NCBI GenBank assembly: GCA_023091735.1
Contig: JALKBU010000103.1
Coordinates: 20,790-84,789, forward strand
Source of the DNA: Trichomonas tenax
Taxonomy: Eukaryota; Parabasalia; Trichomonadida; Trichomonadidae
DNA: 64,000 nt
Direction of reading: 5' to 3'
Made by a program: the position numbers and the translations under genes. Under the pieces are notes generated by a model. It was not told the DNA's origin. It saw nothing but the letters and a program-made list of their open reading frames with translations, and did no database searches. This document shows positions 20,190-30,598 of the stretch, one piece after another; within the stretch, counting starts at the first letter, position 1, and every line of letters starts with the position of its first letter.

Positions 20190-20543
20190 ATGCTGTTTTT
20201 CCTCTTCGCAGCTTCAGTTAAGTCTGTCGATATGAAGTGCACAGTCTGCCAGACAATCGCCGGCATCGTCGCAGAGTGCGTTGCCTCCGGAATGGAGACC
20301 GCTCAGATCAAGGAGAGACTCCAACAGAAGTGCTCTTCCCTCGGTTTCTTCTCTGACTTCTGCAACATCTTGGTCGAGACATACTTCAACAAGCTCGTTT
20401 CTTACATCCGTGGCGGTGAAACAGTAACAAAAGCCTGCAAGTACGTCGGCGCTTGCCCGAAGAACACTGTTGAGTCCAACGAGTTTATCTCGCAGCAGCG
20501 CAGACCAGTCATCAAACCACGCAAATATGTCAGATACCAGTAA
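20190..20543 (+). CDS. Saposin-like (SAPLIP) secreted protein
   Basis: A 117-residue protein with a short hydrophobic signal sequence (about 1-13) and one saposin-B fold. Cys17, Cys20, Cys48, Cys58, Cys83 and Cys89 have the spacing for the three conserved disulfides (17-89, 20-83, 48-58); Cys30 is extra. A basic, Gln/Arg-rich tail (about 100-117) follows the domain. Trichomonad SAPLIPs are related to the pore-forming amoebapores of Entamoeba and are thought to act on membranes of ingested bacteria or host cells. Saposin-type lipid carriers share the fold, so pore formation is not proven by sequence. Codons are C-rich in the third position compared with neighbours, as expected for strong expression. 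Confidence 0.85.
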   Translation: MLFFLFAASVKSVDMKCTVCQTIAGIVAECVASGMETAQIKERLQQKCSSLGFFSDFCNILVETYFNKLVSYIRGGETVTKACKYVGACPKNTVESNEFISQQRRPVIKPRKYVRYQ

Positions 20544-20901
20544 TTTTCAAGATTATTAAAGAACTAACTAGTTTTGCATGAGTTGGTTTTACTTTTCTCC
20601 TTCATGTCTATATGTTTACCATATTAACATCCCCAAAAATTCAAATAATATTTCAATAATTTTTTTAAACAAGTGGTTCAAGCTTTTAGCTTTTGGCCAT
20701 TGATAGAACATGAAAATTTTTAATTGAATGCACTATAGTTAGCCTTTAAACAATTTTATAATCAAAAAATAAAACAAAATTTTGTATTTCAACGATTGGA
20801 AGCGTTTTGGTATCATGAATTCTGATTAGATTTGTGGTCAAATCGGAAAAATAAAAAACTACATTTTAACAAAAAGTGACGGGTCCAAAATCTAAAAAAT
20901 C
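20544..20901. other. Intergenic, no supported gene
   Basis: AT-rich spacer between the saposin-like and methyltransferase genes. It holds an AAAAGTGACGGG tract about 25 bases before the next ATG and no other signal I can name. Confidence 0.4.
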
Positions 20902-21885
20902 ATGGAAAAGCGTCCAAGCGAAATGCAGGCATCTGATTACTATTTTGATTCATACGCACACTTCGGAATCCATGAGGATATGTTAAAGGATCGCGTTCGC
21001 ACATTGGCATACAAAAATGCTATTTTAACGAATCCGACTTTATTTAATGGCAAGATCGTTTTGGATGTCGGATGTGGCACAGGAATTCTTTCGATGTTTG
21101 CTGCTAAAGCTGGCGCAAAGCGTGTTTATGCTGTTGAAAAATCATCAATTGTCGATTATGCACGTGAAATCATCCAAATCAATGGCTTCGGTGATGTTAT
21201 TACAGTTATTCAAGGAACAGTCGAAGAAATCGATCTCCCTGAAAAAGTTGATGTTATTATAAGCGAATGGATGGGCTATTGCTTGCTCTACGAATCAATG
21301 CTGCCATCAGTCATCAATGCCCGTGACAGGTTCCTCAAAGAAACAGGAACAATGTTCCCGAACACTGCACAATTGTATATTTGCGGAATAGAAGACGCAG
21401 AATACCGCTCCAAGAAGATAGACTTCTGGGACAACGTTTACGGATTCAGCTATGCACCAATCAAACAATGGACACTTCTTGAGCCTCTCGTTGAAACTTG
21501 CCCAACAGAACGCATTTTCACTGATGAGTGCATGATTTCTAACTTAGATCTCAACAAGTGTTCCATCCAGGATTTGACTATCACATCCAAATTCACATTA
21601 GTTCCAACAGAAGACCAAATGTTCCATGCTTTCGTTACATGGTTCGAAGTTGAATTTGTTGGCCCAGATAACACGATTTCATTGTCTACATCACCATATA
21701 AGAAGGAAACACACTGGTGCCAGACAATCTTCTATCTCAAGGACCCAATAGAAGCAAATCCAGATACACCAATCACAGGAAAATTCCATATGGAGCCAAA
21801 CATGAAGAATCCACGTGATCAGGACTTCCAAATCGAATGGACTGTTAACGGTGAAACTGTTTCACAACTTTTCAAGATGAGATAA
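20902..21885 (+). CDS. Protein arginine N-methyltransferase 1 type (PRMT1)
   Basis: A 327-residue type I arginine methyltransferase. The N-terminal helix YYFDSYAHFGIHEDML (13-28) is the PRMT-specific cover of the cofactor site. Motif I is VLDVGCGTG (53-61), with VYAVEKS (75-81) supplying the acidic residue that binds the S-adenosylmethionine ribose. The double-E loop is SEWMGYCLLYE (121-131) with Glu122 and Glu131, and the C-terminal beta-barrel carries the THW loop (in KETHWCQT). All residues needed for asymmetric dimethylation of arginine in RG-rich nuclear and RNA-binding proteins are present. Length (about 330) matches PRMT1 cores without extra domains. The ATG lies in an AAATCATGG context. 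Confidence 0.95.
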   Translation: MEKRPSEMQASDYYFDSYAHFGIHEDMLKDRVRTLAYKNAILTNPTLFNGKIVLDVGCGTGILSMFAAKAGAKRVYAVEKSSIVDYAREIIQINGFGDVITVIQGTVEEIDLPEKVDVIISEWMGYCLLYESMLPSVINARDRFLKETGTMFPNTAQLYICGIEDAEYRSKKIDFWDNVYGFSYAPIKQWTLLEPLVETCPTERIFTDECMISNLDLNKCSIQDLTITSKFTLVPTEDQMFHAFVTWFEVEFVGPDNTISLSTSPYKKETHWCQTIFYLKDPIEANPDTPITGKFHMEPNMKNPRDQDFQIEWTVNGETVSQLFKMR

Positions 21886-22025
21886 AGAAAATAAAGAATT
21901 ATTATAGAGATTTATAACAAAATAAATATTTAAACATTGATATTAAACAAAACAGTGGATCCGATTTGCTTAGGTCTATATCAAAACAAATAAAAAACAG
22001 TCAATCTTTGAAAAGATTAGATAAA

Positions 22026-23081
22026 TTACAAATATGCTGAGGGATCTGCTCCATTATCAGCTTCAGGATTATCCATTATCAAGCTATAATTGAAGATGCA
22101 TTTGCTAACATCTGCTTCAAATGGAGTCTTTTTATCGTGATGAATCTTGAAGAATTTTGAATTTAGGACTTGGGATACTGTCAATCGCTGTTTAGGATTC
22201 TCTGCTAACATTTGCAATAAATCGCATCCGTCATCTTGGGATTTGATTTGTTCTGAAATGTCTGGATCAGAATTCATCAAAACAAAGAATAACTGGCCCA
22301 GAGAATAAATATCAGATGCAGAGGTAATGATGCCTGTTTTCCTGACCTCTGGAGCATGGAAATATGTGTTATTTGGTTCTCTATCGTGCAATTTTGTTTG
22401 TTCTTTGTTTAAATGGCTGAATCCTGTTAAAACCGGCTCCAGCTCATCATTCAAAAGGATGTTCTCCGGACAAATACAGCCATGAACAAAACGTGCTTCA
22501 TGAATCTTTTTGACTGCGTTTGCAAGTGACCACATTATATCGATCGTTTTGTCGTAGTCTAACTTGTGTTCATCATTGCCCACTGATAAAAATGTATGAA
22601 GGTCAAGATTCTTATAATAATCCATGATATATCCATACTTAGTGACAACATTAGTTTCGGATGCTTCTGCATCGGGACCATCGGTATTTTGAGCGACGCC
22701 CTGTGGTGTTTCGGAATCAGGATTTGAAACTAAAAGTTTACAAGGAACAATTTCGGAGAAATGGACAATATTCGATGAAAGACCAATTTCTCTGGTAAGG
22801 GCTAAATGAATGTTAGTTAATCTCTCTTGAGTTTCTAATGGACAACATTTGAAGACCATTTTGGCTCCTGTTTGAGTATTGTAGACGCAATAAAGAATGG
22901 AGCCGTTTGCGTTCAGGTTGAGTAATGTTGATGGAGCGTATTGACCGTTTTTGATATTTCTTGGGAATCTGCTTAAAAATGAATCATCATACTGGAAAAA
23001 TCTGCTATCCTCTTCATCCTCTTCATAGATGTAGTCTTCTTCTGGTTGATTTATGTTGTTTTCGACGTCTTCTTCGCTCAT
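22026..23081 (-). CDS. Protein kinase-like protein, predicted pseudokinase
   Basis: A 351-residue protein with an acidic N-terminus (residues 1-33, rich in Glu and Asp) followed by a kinase fold. Lys78 in AKMVFK fits the VAIK lysine. The glycine loop (ANGSILYCVY, 58-67) has lost its glycines. The catalytic HRD is HGC (200-202), while Asn207 of the loop is kept. The DFG metal motif is TGF (219-221). An APE-like APEV and the DIYSLGQLFFVL helix F are present, so the fold looks intact. Without HRD Asp and DFG Asp it should not transfer phosphate efficiently; a scaffold or allosteric role is inferred. Two ATGACACTTTT sequences on its strand lie within about 55 bases upstream of the ATG. Confidence 0.75.
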   Translation of the reverse strand: MSEEDVENNINQPEEDYIYEEDEEDSRFFQYDDSFLSRFPRNIKNGQYAPSTLLNLNANGSILYCVYNTQTGAKMVFKCCPLETQERLTNIHLALTREIGLSSNIVHFSEIVPCKLLVSNPDSETPQGVAQNTDGPDAEASETNVVTKYGYIMDYYKNLDLHTFLSVGNDEHKLDYDKTIDIMWSLANAVKKIHEARFVHGCICPENILLNDELEPVLTGFSHLNKEQTKLHDREPNNTYFHAPEVRKTGIITSASDIYSLGQLFFVLMNSDPDISEQIKSQDDGCDLLQMLAENPKQRLTVSQVLNSKFFKIHHDKKTPFEADVSKCIFNYSLIMDNPEADNGADPSAYL

Positions 23082-24421
23082 TAGAATTTTGGAAAAGTGT
23101 CATGGAAATTTTTCCAGTCAGTCATAAAAAAGTGTCATGCAGAATGTACGTTATTAAAAATTTCACTTTTTTGGCCTCGGCCGAAGTTGAGTTTTGCTGT
23201 CTCGGTGAGGATTCAAAAATAGGCTTTTCTATTAGGCACATTCAAAAATATAACTCAGCTAATTTATCATGGAATCAATTTAATTGCTCTAGACTAAAAT
23301 AATTCACAAGATATTGCGTTTTTTAAACTTTGTTGGTTTCTAGCCTTGGCGTTACCAGTTGCTTTCTACAAGAGTATCTGGCGTCGGAATCCGTCTTGAA
23401 ACCTATATGTTAAAATTCGAAATTTGTACCACAAAATTTTGCAGATTTTTTAGCTCCATTTTCTACACACAGCTGCTACTAACATTTCGCTGATCACTCA
23501 CAAATTTTCTAAGGGCCGCTACAGAGGGTTTTTGAGATCCGATTATTATCTATATATTTAACGATGATTTATGCATATTTATAGAAATCCGTGTAATTTA
23601 TATCGGTTCTTCGTTTCAATTACAGATATAAAACTATCAATATCTCTATTTAAGATTTCATTCATAATGTTTTTATAAAATAATGCTCTTTTTCTTAGAG
23701 TAAATATTCTACCTTTATAGTCATATCTAAAACGAGCTTATCAACTCATTTTATGAATATGAAATTTTCATGTTTTTGAAAATGTTGATATATTTAAGCG
23801 TTGTATCCTGTTTCTATGATAAGTAGTCTAATTAGTCTGTTTTAATGAGAATGGATTTCATTCATTGTTCATCAATTTTTTGAAAATTGAAAAATCAAAA
23901 TTGCCTATTTAATGGTAAAATTACATTCAGCATCTAAAATGCATTAAAATTTATGATTTATTTTTGCATAAATTCGTTTTTTAGTAAAACATCCAAAGTG
24001 CAAAATTATTTTTCAAAAAATTGTTTAAATAATATACACTTTTACAAGATGAATAACTCAGTGAATCTCTGTATAGGTTATTTGATATCACAAACTTTAC
24101 ATCCTCATGGCCTATACAACTTAAACCCTGAAGCTGATTGGAAAATATCAGCAAAAAAATCCAAGGTACCTTTTTAATGAATGTTTGGATAAAAGCTTTT
24201 CTTCTTAGTTTCTGATAAAATTATTTATATTTTTAGAATCTATATTGGGTATAAAAAATATGACATGAATATGATCAAAATATATTGATTTATATCTAAT
24301 CATTAAAAAAGCATCTTAAAAGAAGTAAAATGTGTTTGTGAAAAGAAAGTTTTACGTTTGAAATAGCATATATGATATTTATAATAAACCATATATTACA
24401 TTATTAATTAAAATTCAAACA
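23082..24421. other. Intergenic, no firm gene
   Basis: About 1.3 kb. A 74-codon plus frame (23953-24177) with an internal ATG at 24050 (MNNSVNLCIGYL...) is weakly coding-like, but no family is recognised. A sequence AAGGGCCGCTACAGAGGG near 23512 loosely resembles the element ends at 12152 and 12899. Confidence 0.3.
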
Positions 24422-25957
24422 TTATTGTGTAAGAGAGTTGATAGAGACTGTGGAAGAAGGAACGGATTCATAGGCATGGGGTCCATCATCAGAATCTCCT
24501 TCATCGGAGAAATCTTCGCCATCTTTCAATCTCCACATTCTATAAAGAACTGTGGAAAGGCCAGTAAGTGAAATCAATGCTGTTCCTATATCTTCGAACA
24601 AATATGTGTTGAACATCCAATATAAGTCATTCTTCTTTGTATAATATATAATTGTGGAAACTAATGGGATTGGAATGGCCATTGTGAGAATACTGACGAT
24701 TGTAGCACGTGTTGGTCTCTTGATTACTTGCAAATACGAAATAACTTGTTCATGAATGAGATATAATGGATTTGTAGCGAAAATTCTCCAAATAATATTT
24801 GGAAGAAGTTTCAAAACTTCTCTGTCCTTTGTAAAGATGCCGAAAATCTGTGCTGGGAAGACAGACATTATGACTGAATTAATTGCGGACCAAATGAACG
24901 AGATCCATGTCATATGGAACAACAAGGCTTTGATTCTTGAGTAGTTCTTCTGTCCGTAAGCATATGAAGCTGCTGGAAGGAAACCAGTATCGAGAGCAGC
25001 TAAAATCGATAATGAAAGCATATAGAGTCTTGTCATGATTGGCCACATTGATTCTACCTGTTTCTTAACACCAGCGTGGTCAGCAACCTCGTAAATAAAG
25101 TGCTGGAGATAGATATGTGGAAATGCTTCTGAGAAGTTCAAGATGAACGATGCCATACCAACGCTGACGGCCTTTATTGTCTGTGGAGATGGTTTCATGA
25201 AGAACTGCTTGGCGCTGATTCTTATAGAAAGTTTTCCACGTAATAACAACCAAAGAAGGTACAAAAATGGAACAAACTGAGCCAAAATAGCAGACAAAGC
25301 AGCGGCCCAAACACCCCAATGGAAGACGAACAAGAAAAGTGGAAGAAAGACGAGCATATCTAAAATTAATGTTGAGAACTGAACTGATCCATATAGCCAT
25401 GCGCACCCTTCACCTTCAAGCAATCCGCAAAGAGTAAAGTAGAAGAAACTGAGGAAAATTGTTCCTGCAGAGATCGCTTGATAAATAAATGCCTCGTCAA
25501 GTGTAACGCTGGATGAAGTGATCCATTTGACTATAATCTTAGTCGTTGGTATGACTAAGGCGGCATAACCCATTCCTATTATAATCGATAATCTTAACAT
25601 ATCGACAACAACTTGGCTAATCTCTGAAAACATATGTGCTCCGAACAAATAAGAGACTTGTGTACTCGTAGATATAGCAAACAGGTTGCAGAATGCAAAA
25701 GAAACCATATCATAAAGCCAAACCGAAGCTACGACCTGTAAACCGTGGTCACCGATAGTTTTTCCGATCCAGTACTGGTTAACTATAGTGTAGAACGAGA
25801 AAACGAGCTGTGTGATTGTTGGACCGATGGATAAATCTAAAAAAGTCGCTAGAGGCGATTTCTTGCCTAATCTTTCCGCCTCTTCCTCGCCATTGTGAAT
25901 GATGTCCGATGATGTGTTCTTGTCTATGTCCGCAAGCAACGGAGTCTCCAATTGCAT
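24422..25957 (-). CDS. MATE-family multidrug/toxin extrusion transporter
   Basis: The longest frame starts with TTG at 26014. The first ATG (25957) gives 511 residues starting MQLETPLLADID and is preferred. About twelve hydrophobic spans in two halves of six fit the MATE (MatE) superfamily. The first span region contains SIGPTITQLVFSFYTIVNQYWIG, the conserved first helix. The second half repeats the pattern (SVGMASFILNFSEAFP..., then ALDTGFLPAASYAYGQKNY, a typical AxxPAxSYxxG signature of the loop after helix 8). These transporters export cationic or organic compounds in exchange for H+ or Na+, at the plasma or internal membranes. Both tails are hydrophilic and Ser/Asp-rich. Substrate is unknown. 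Confidence 0.88.
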   Translation of the reverse strand: MQLETPLLADIDKNTSSDIIHNGEEEAERLGKKSPLATFLDLSIGPTITQLVFSFYTIVNQYWIGKTIGDHGLQVVASVWLYDMVSFAFCNLFAISTSTQVSYLFGAHMFSEISQVVVDMLRLSIIIGMGYAALVIPTTKIIVKWITSSSVTLDEAFIYQAISAGTIFLSFFYFTLCGLLEGEGCAWLYGSVQFSTLILDMLVFLPLFLFVFHWGVWAAALSAILAQFVPFLYLLWLLLRGKLSIRISAKQFFMKPSPQTIKAVSVGMASFILNFSEAFPHIYLQHFIYEVADHAGVKKQVESMWPIMTRLYMLSLSILAALDTGFLPAASYAYGQKNYSRIKALLFHMTWISFIWSAINSVIMSVFPAQIFGIFTKDREVLKLLPNIIWRIFATNPLYLIHEQVISYLQVIKRPTRATIVSILTMAIPIPLVSTIIYYTKKNDLYWMFNTYLFEDIGTALISLTGLSTVLYRMWRLKDGEDFSDEGDSDDGPHAYESVPSSTVSINSLTQ

Positions 25958-27477
25958 AAAAAATATAAAAATTATATATTCATAGAAAAATTTCAATATA
26001 TCCACTTCTGACAAAAATTATGGACCGGAAATAAGAGATAAGTTATCTATTGTAATTCCATTTCCGGTGTCTTTTGATGCTGTTTTAATCATATATCCAT
26101 GAGTTTTGCGCATTAGGATGAAGAAAAACAAATAAATCAAATTTTCGACCTATAAGAAAGGTCGTTAAAAGATGGCACTATTATGAACACATTCCCTATC
26201 ACTATGTCTATCATACCCATAAGTCTAACACTCATTTTCCAAGCATTTGGAAGAGATTATTGAAAATTAATGTTAAAAAACATTAAAATCGCTGAAATTG
26301 CAGAGATAAATATAATTTTGGAATAAAATATTAAATGTTAGATTAAAATATGATTTTATAACTTTTTGATGGAGATTTCTTCGACAAATCGAAAATTTTA
26401 GTAGAAAATAATTAAGTAGCATTATTTAAGATAGAAACTCTGAAATTTTGCAATTCTGCGAATTTTTATCGTCAATTTTTAATAATACTTACATCAATAT
26501 AGATAATAATGTCACGATAAAATTTTATGGAATAGAAATTTTCAATAGGTTAAGTTTAAAATTTATCGTTAAAATTGAGAAAATTATTTTTGAAAAATAA
26601 TTAATACATCGTCTTAAGCTCAGTATTTAGATCCATAAAATCGTGTTTTGGTTAATTTTGTGCGGACTCTAAAAGAATCACAAAACGAGGTTAAAACAGC
26701 TGCAAAAGTATTACACTATCGAATCAGTACTAAATCATTTGTGTGTTGAAATTAATTTTTTATCGACCAAATCTTTAAGAAAAATTAATCAAACAAATTC
26801 AGTTTTGGTCGATCTTGTAATGCTAAATTTGCAAAATCTTAAAATTTTTTTTGTATTATAGTCGACTTTACTTTTCTCTGATGAATTGTGAATGATTAAA
26901 TACTGACACTGAATCTGTTTATTTTTATCTATTGATCCGATACATTAACAACAGGTTTTGTTTTAAATTTTATCGGTCTGTGGAGGCGATCTCTAAGAAT
27001 TTTCATTGGTCGAAGAAGAGAGCAATTACAGAGCCCGAGCGAAGCATAATTATTTACGAAAAATTGAAATATCTGAAATAAAATGAGCGAATCAAAACAA
27101 ATAACCTCGTATTCTTATAAATCTTTTTGCATATGCTTACCCTTCTTTATTAAAGCATGTACACAAAAGCATTAGTCGTTTTCGAATCAGGATCAAAAAG
27201 ATCGCTGTAATTATTGACATATGTTGTATATTTGATTAAAAGATTGGTTGGACCCAAATATGCAGTATGGTTTGATTATGTTCATATGCATTACAAGCAA
27301 TATCTGTGAGTAAATAACAATTTTACAATATATTTGATATTTTAGTGAATTTTCATTATATTATTATTCACTTGGTACTCTTAAATATGGTACGTAGATT
27401 TATAACGTGTTTAAAATATATGATAAATAAAAAATATTTGACGTGTAAATGTCATTACAATGTCAAATTAATTTTTA
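25958..27477. other. Intergenic, no supported gene
   Basis: About 1.5 kb of AT-rich DNA. A weak hairpin with arms ATCGACCAAA and TTTTGGTCGAT spans 26761-26817. A TGACGTGTAAA motif (27439-27449) and an initiator-like TCATTA (27452-27457) lie just before the next gene. No coding frame was found. Confidence 0.45.
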
Positions 27478-28134
27478 ATGTTTCGATATTCTTTCAATAG
27501 AACAATATATGAGTTAAAAAATATCACGCATTGTGAGATACCCAATAAATTGCCTGTAATCAATCCATCAAATTGTATCCTTCCCTGTTCAAAAGTCCCA
27601 ATAATTTTTGATAATCAAATTCAAATCGGTAACTGGGGAATTGCAGCTGACGATGGTAATTTGATCACTAATGTCCCACTTGAGGCGTTCGAAAATAATC
27701 AAAATGGCTTATCTCGATGTTTAATTCCTTTAACAGGATATTTTGTTGCAGATGAGCATATCTGTTTATATGCTCCAACTCTTAACAAGGAAATAATGTT
27801 TGCTGCAGGTGCAATGACGCCAAATCTTGATATTGTTTTTATAACAAAGCAAAAGTTTTGTTATTTGCACGAGATGAAAGAACTTCCAATTTTGCTTCAA
27901 GGAGATATGATATCAAACTGGCTTCAAGGAAGAATTGAATATGACTCCATTCCTGAAATTAACCTACGTTTTCAGAGTGTTTCTAAGCTTTCATTAAATA
28001 ATAATCTTTACAATGGTGAAAGATGCATCGAAGAAATTATCCCTTTTAAAACATACATGAAATGCATGCAACACTCGAAAACTTTATTAGATCAAACATT
28101 TCCTGAACCAGAGGATTGGTTTGATCACGATTGA
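27478..28134 (+). CDS. SRAP/HMCES-like protein lacking catalytic residues
   Basis: A 218-residue protein that follows the SRAP (SOS-response-associated peptidase, HMCES/YedK) fold order. An Asn-Pro-Ser-Asn segment precedes VPIIFDNQIQIGNWGI (40-55, the WGL strand). TNVPLEAF (64-71) stands in place of NARxE. RCLIPLTGYF (80-89) stands in place of RRCLIPADGFYEW, and a FAAGAM strand follows. Then comes LHEMKELPILL (130-140), matching the HxRMPxxL region with His131 kept. Real SRAP proteins begin Met-Cys, and Cys2 links covalently to abasic sites in single-stranded DNA. Here residue 2 is Phe, and the catalytic Glu after GFY is Val90. So it keeps the fold but should not crosslink abasic DNA. Its role is unknown. 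The start is supported by TCATTA 21-26 bases upstream. Confidence 0.6.
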   Translation: MFRYSFNRTIYELKNITHCEIPNKLPVINPSNCILPCSKVPIIFDNQIQIGNWGIAADDGNLITNVPLEAFENNQNGLSRCLIPLTGYFVADEHICLYAPTLNKEIMFAAGAMTPNLDIVFITKQKFCYLHEMKELPILLQGDMISNWLQGRIEYDSIPEINLRFQSVSKLSLNNNLYNGERCIEEIIPFKTYMKCMQHSKTLLDQTFPEPEDWFDHD

Positions 28135-28324
28135 ATCAATTTTCAAAAATCATTTAATTTTCAATAAATTCATGTGTCAGGTACCGAAAGTTGTCACGAA
28201 AAGTGATACAAAAGTGATATTATCTGACATGTAAAGTCCTTTAATCATTCAAATTATGTATTCGTTTTTATTTCAAAATCGCGTATGACGGGAAGAACTG
28301 GGGACTATATTGACACAGGTACCA

Positions 28325-28530
28325 CGCATGTTAGTAGCTAAACTCACAGATCTTCCTTTCATACCCCATTATTAAGAAATCAAAGATTTCCACTTCAGAA
28401 CGCCTCTGAAGAGCAAAATTAAATGCTTGATTGGGACTTGTAGCCAAAGTGCTAGCAATCCAGCCCACAGTTCTTCCTTTCAGACTCGATTTTCGAAATA
28501 ATCAGAGATTTACAGAATGCTTCTTATATG
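28325..28530. repeat. Diverged duplicated segment
   Basis: About 70 bases at 28335-28405 (CACAGATCTTCCTTTCATAC...) recur at about 28460-28530 (CACAGTTCTTCCTTTCAGAC...), offset roughly 125, with the shared order CACAG-TTCCTTTCA-GA.TTxxC-AGAAxGC. The repeat is non-coding. Confidence 0.4.
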
Positions 28531-28619
28531 AAATAATATAATTTTCATTAATTATTTTTTATCAAAACCCTTTTTACAGTAAAACAACTCAAAAATTCTT
28601 TTTTTTTTATTGGCTCCAC

Positions 28620-29640
28620 TTTTTTTCTCGTTGACCTTTTTGAGTTTTGCGATTTTTAACGAGTAACCCCCTTCCTGGACGAATCTGATGAAACATTTAC
28701 GTGCTTTTTGTTGGTGCTGATTCTAGTGGTGCAATCTGTTTCATGATCTTAGCAAAGTATTACTTAATCATGATATGATTACAAACAGAAACCCATTACA
28801 AATCATTAATGGGCTTCTGTTATGAATCTCTTTGATGATTATAACAAATACATCTCACTATTATAGCGTTCGCTCGCTTATTTTTTCTAGAGTTCCCCTA
28901 GAAAAATCAAAAAATAGAAAAGAAAAAATATGCTACGCGCAGAAGTCAAACGGTATTCCTTTGCCCATACATCGAGCATACATAAAGTTATGCTACCTCA
29001 AGTTCACACAGAATTTGCTCATTGGTAACATTACATATCAAATTTTAGACTTTACATGACAAATATCAGATAATAAGTGTCGAAAATAGTGACTTTTGTT
29101 ATTTTACATGTCAAAATTTGATGAAATCTTATGGAGGCATTGAGATCCTCAAGTTGAATAGACAAGCAAATGCTATATACATACTCAGCACCCCTGAAAA
29201 GCACCAATTTCTTATTAAAATAAATGGAAATACTAAATAAGTTAAATTATTGCTTTTTTAAAAATACAAAAACAGAGTCTCATATTCTTAAAATAATAAT
29301 CTAGAATCACACTATTTATGAATGTATTAATTATAATTGATTTTGTTAATATATTTATAAATGCTGCGTTTTAATATAGGCTACATCTATATTATTAACA
29401 TGCAATTATACCTGCTATAGATAATATAAGAGAAGAGCTTCCATCATCTTCCAATACAAGATAGTGTTTGTTTAAGCAAAATCACATTGGATGAGCGGCT
29501 TGGTCTTTGTTTGCAGAGATATTATTGATACCACTGTAAACAGAATCCCAGAAAGGCACGTAAATGTTTTATCAGATCTGATCTATAGGAGGGTCACTCG
29601 TTAAAAATCGCAAAACGCAAAAGAGTAAACGAGAAAAAAA
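28620..29640. mobile_element. Element with about 54-base inverted ends
   Basis: The left end (28620-28675) and right end (29587-29640) are inverted copies with about 48 of 54 bases matching, including the identical block GCGATTTTTAACGAGT. The roughly 1 kb interior has no convincing gene. It contains a hairpin with arms AACAGAA.CCCATTA at 28784-28821 and two TTTACATG(A/T)CA motifs (29051, 29103). The orientation fits a short non-autonomous transposon, although diverged inverted duplication of a promoter is another explanation. The right end lies about 75 bases before the Rac pseudogene. Confidence 0.5.
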
Positions 29641-29700
29641 AATTCAAGGGAAAAAACAAAGTTCATTCAGATTTTTGCTTTGCTACAAAAAGGAATCACA

Positions 29701-29708
29701 TCATTTAC
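29701..29708 (+). promoter_or_regulatory. Initiator element before the Rac pseudogene
   Basis: TCATTTAC places a consensus initiator 14 bases before the ATG at 29715. The promoter of this otherwise broken gene therefore still looks intact. Confidence 0.5.
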
Positions 29709-29714
29709 AAAAAT

Positions 29715-30314
29715 ATGAAGCACATCAAGTGTGTTGTCGTTGGTAATGGCGCTGTTGGCAAAACATGTTTATTGATCTCGTTCACAACAAACACATTTCC
29801 AAGTGAATACATTCCAACAATTTTTGACAATTACTCTGCGAACTTAATGGCAGAAGGACAACCTCCAATAAAGCTTCAAATGTGGGATACAGCTGGACAA
29901 GAAAATTATAAGAAACTTAGACCTCTCTCATATCCATGAATAGATATTTTCTTGTTCTGCTTTCCGCTCATTTACAAGCCAAGTCTTGAAAATATCGAAA
30001 CAATGTGAATCAAAGAAATCAAGGAATACTGCCCAGACAAACCATACATTCTCATTGGCCGCAAATGTGACCTGAGAGATGAATTTGAAGTGCATGCAGA
30101 TGAATTGAGATCAAAAGGATATGAACCAATTCATCGTATTGTCGGAGAAGAAGCTGCTAATAATATTGGAGCATGCAGTTTCATAGAATGCTCTGCATTG
30201 AAAGCATACAATCTCACGTAGGTCTTCGATGAAGCAGTCAAGTATGCACTGTATCCACCAAACAGGGAACCAATAAAAGTTGAAGAAACAACAAAGTTTT
30301 GCCTCTTAATTTAA
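29715..30314 (+). pseudogene. Rac/Rho-family small GTPase with three in-frame stops
   Basis: The frame is continuous for 200 codons from the ATG to a TAA at 30312-30314, but contains TGA at 29937-29939, TGA at 30006-30008 and TAG at 30219-30221. Around them every Rho-family element is in place. The Walker A is GNGAVGKT (10-17), the effector region [12 protein letters not shown] is next, and G3 is DTAGQE. The G4-like GRKCDLRD, a Rho-type insert helix, G5 SALKAYN and a terminal CLLI prenylation box follow. No indels have accumulated, so inactivation is recent or the stops are somehow tolerated. Rho GTPases switch actin assembly; this copy would give only a 74-residue N-terminal peptide. Confidence 0.85.
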
Positions 30315-30598
30315 CTTTTCATATTTTTGATATAAACATCATCATTTCTGCATTAAAGCTATTAGCAATATGTGAAATATTTCCTTAAAAATGATTTCAT
30401 TTAGCAACAGCAACTCCAGAAACAAGTATTTTCATATATTTTAATGAATGAAATTCAAATGAGTAGAATCCATCAATATAATGGAAATTTATCAACGAAA
30501 TGTGTTCGAAATGAACGAATATCGATTTCCATTTTATTAATTTTGTGTTTATATTGAACATATATATTTACTAAAAATACAAATGAATAGCTTTCAAG

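Noticed and set aside
29715..30314. Stop-codon reassignment (TGA or TAG read as an amino acid) to rescue the Rac gene
   Set aside because: The intact genes in the window end in ordinary stop codons, and both TGA and TAG also interrupt several unrelated relics. The simplest view is a pseudogene.
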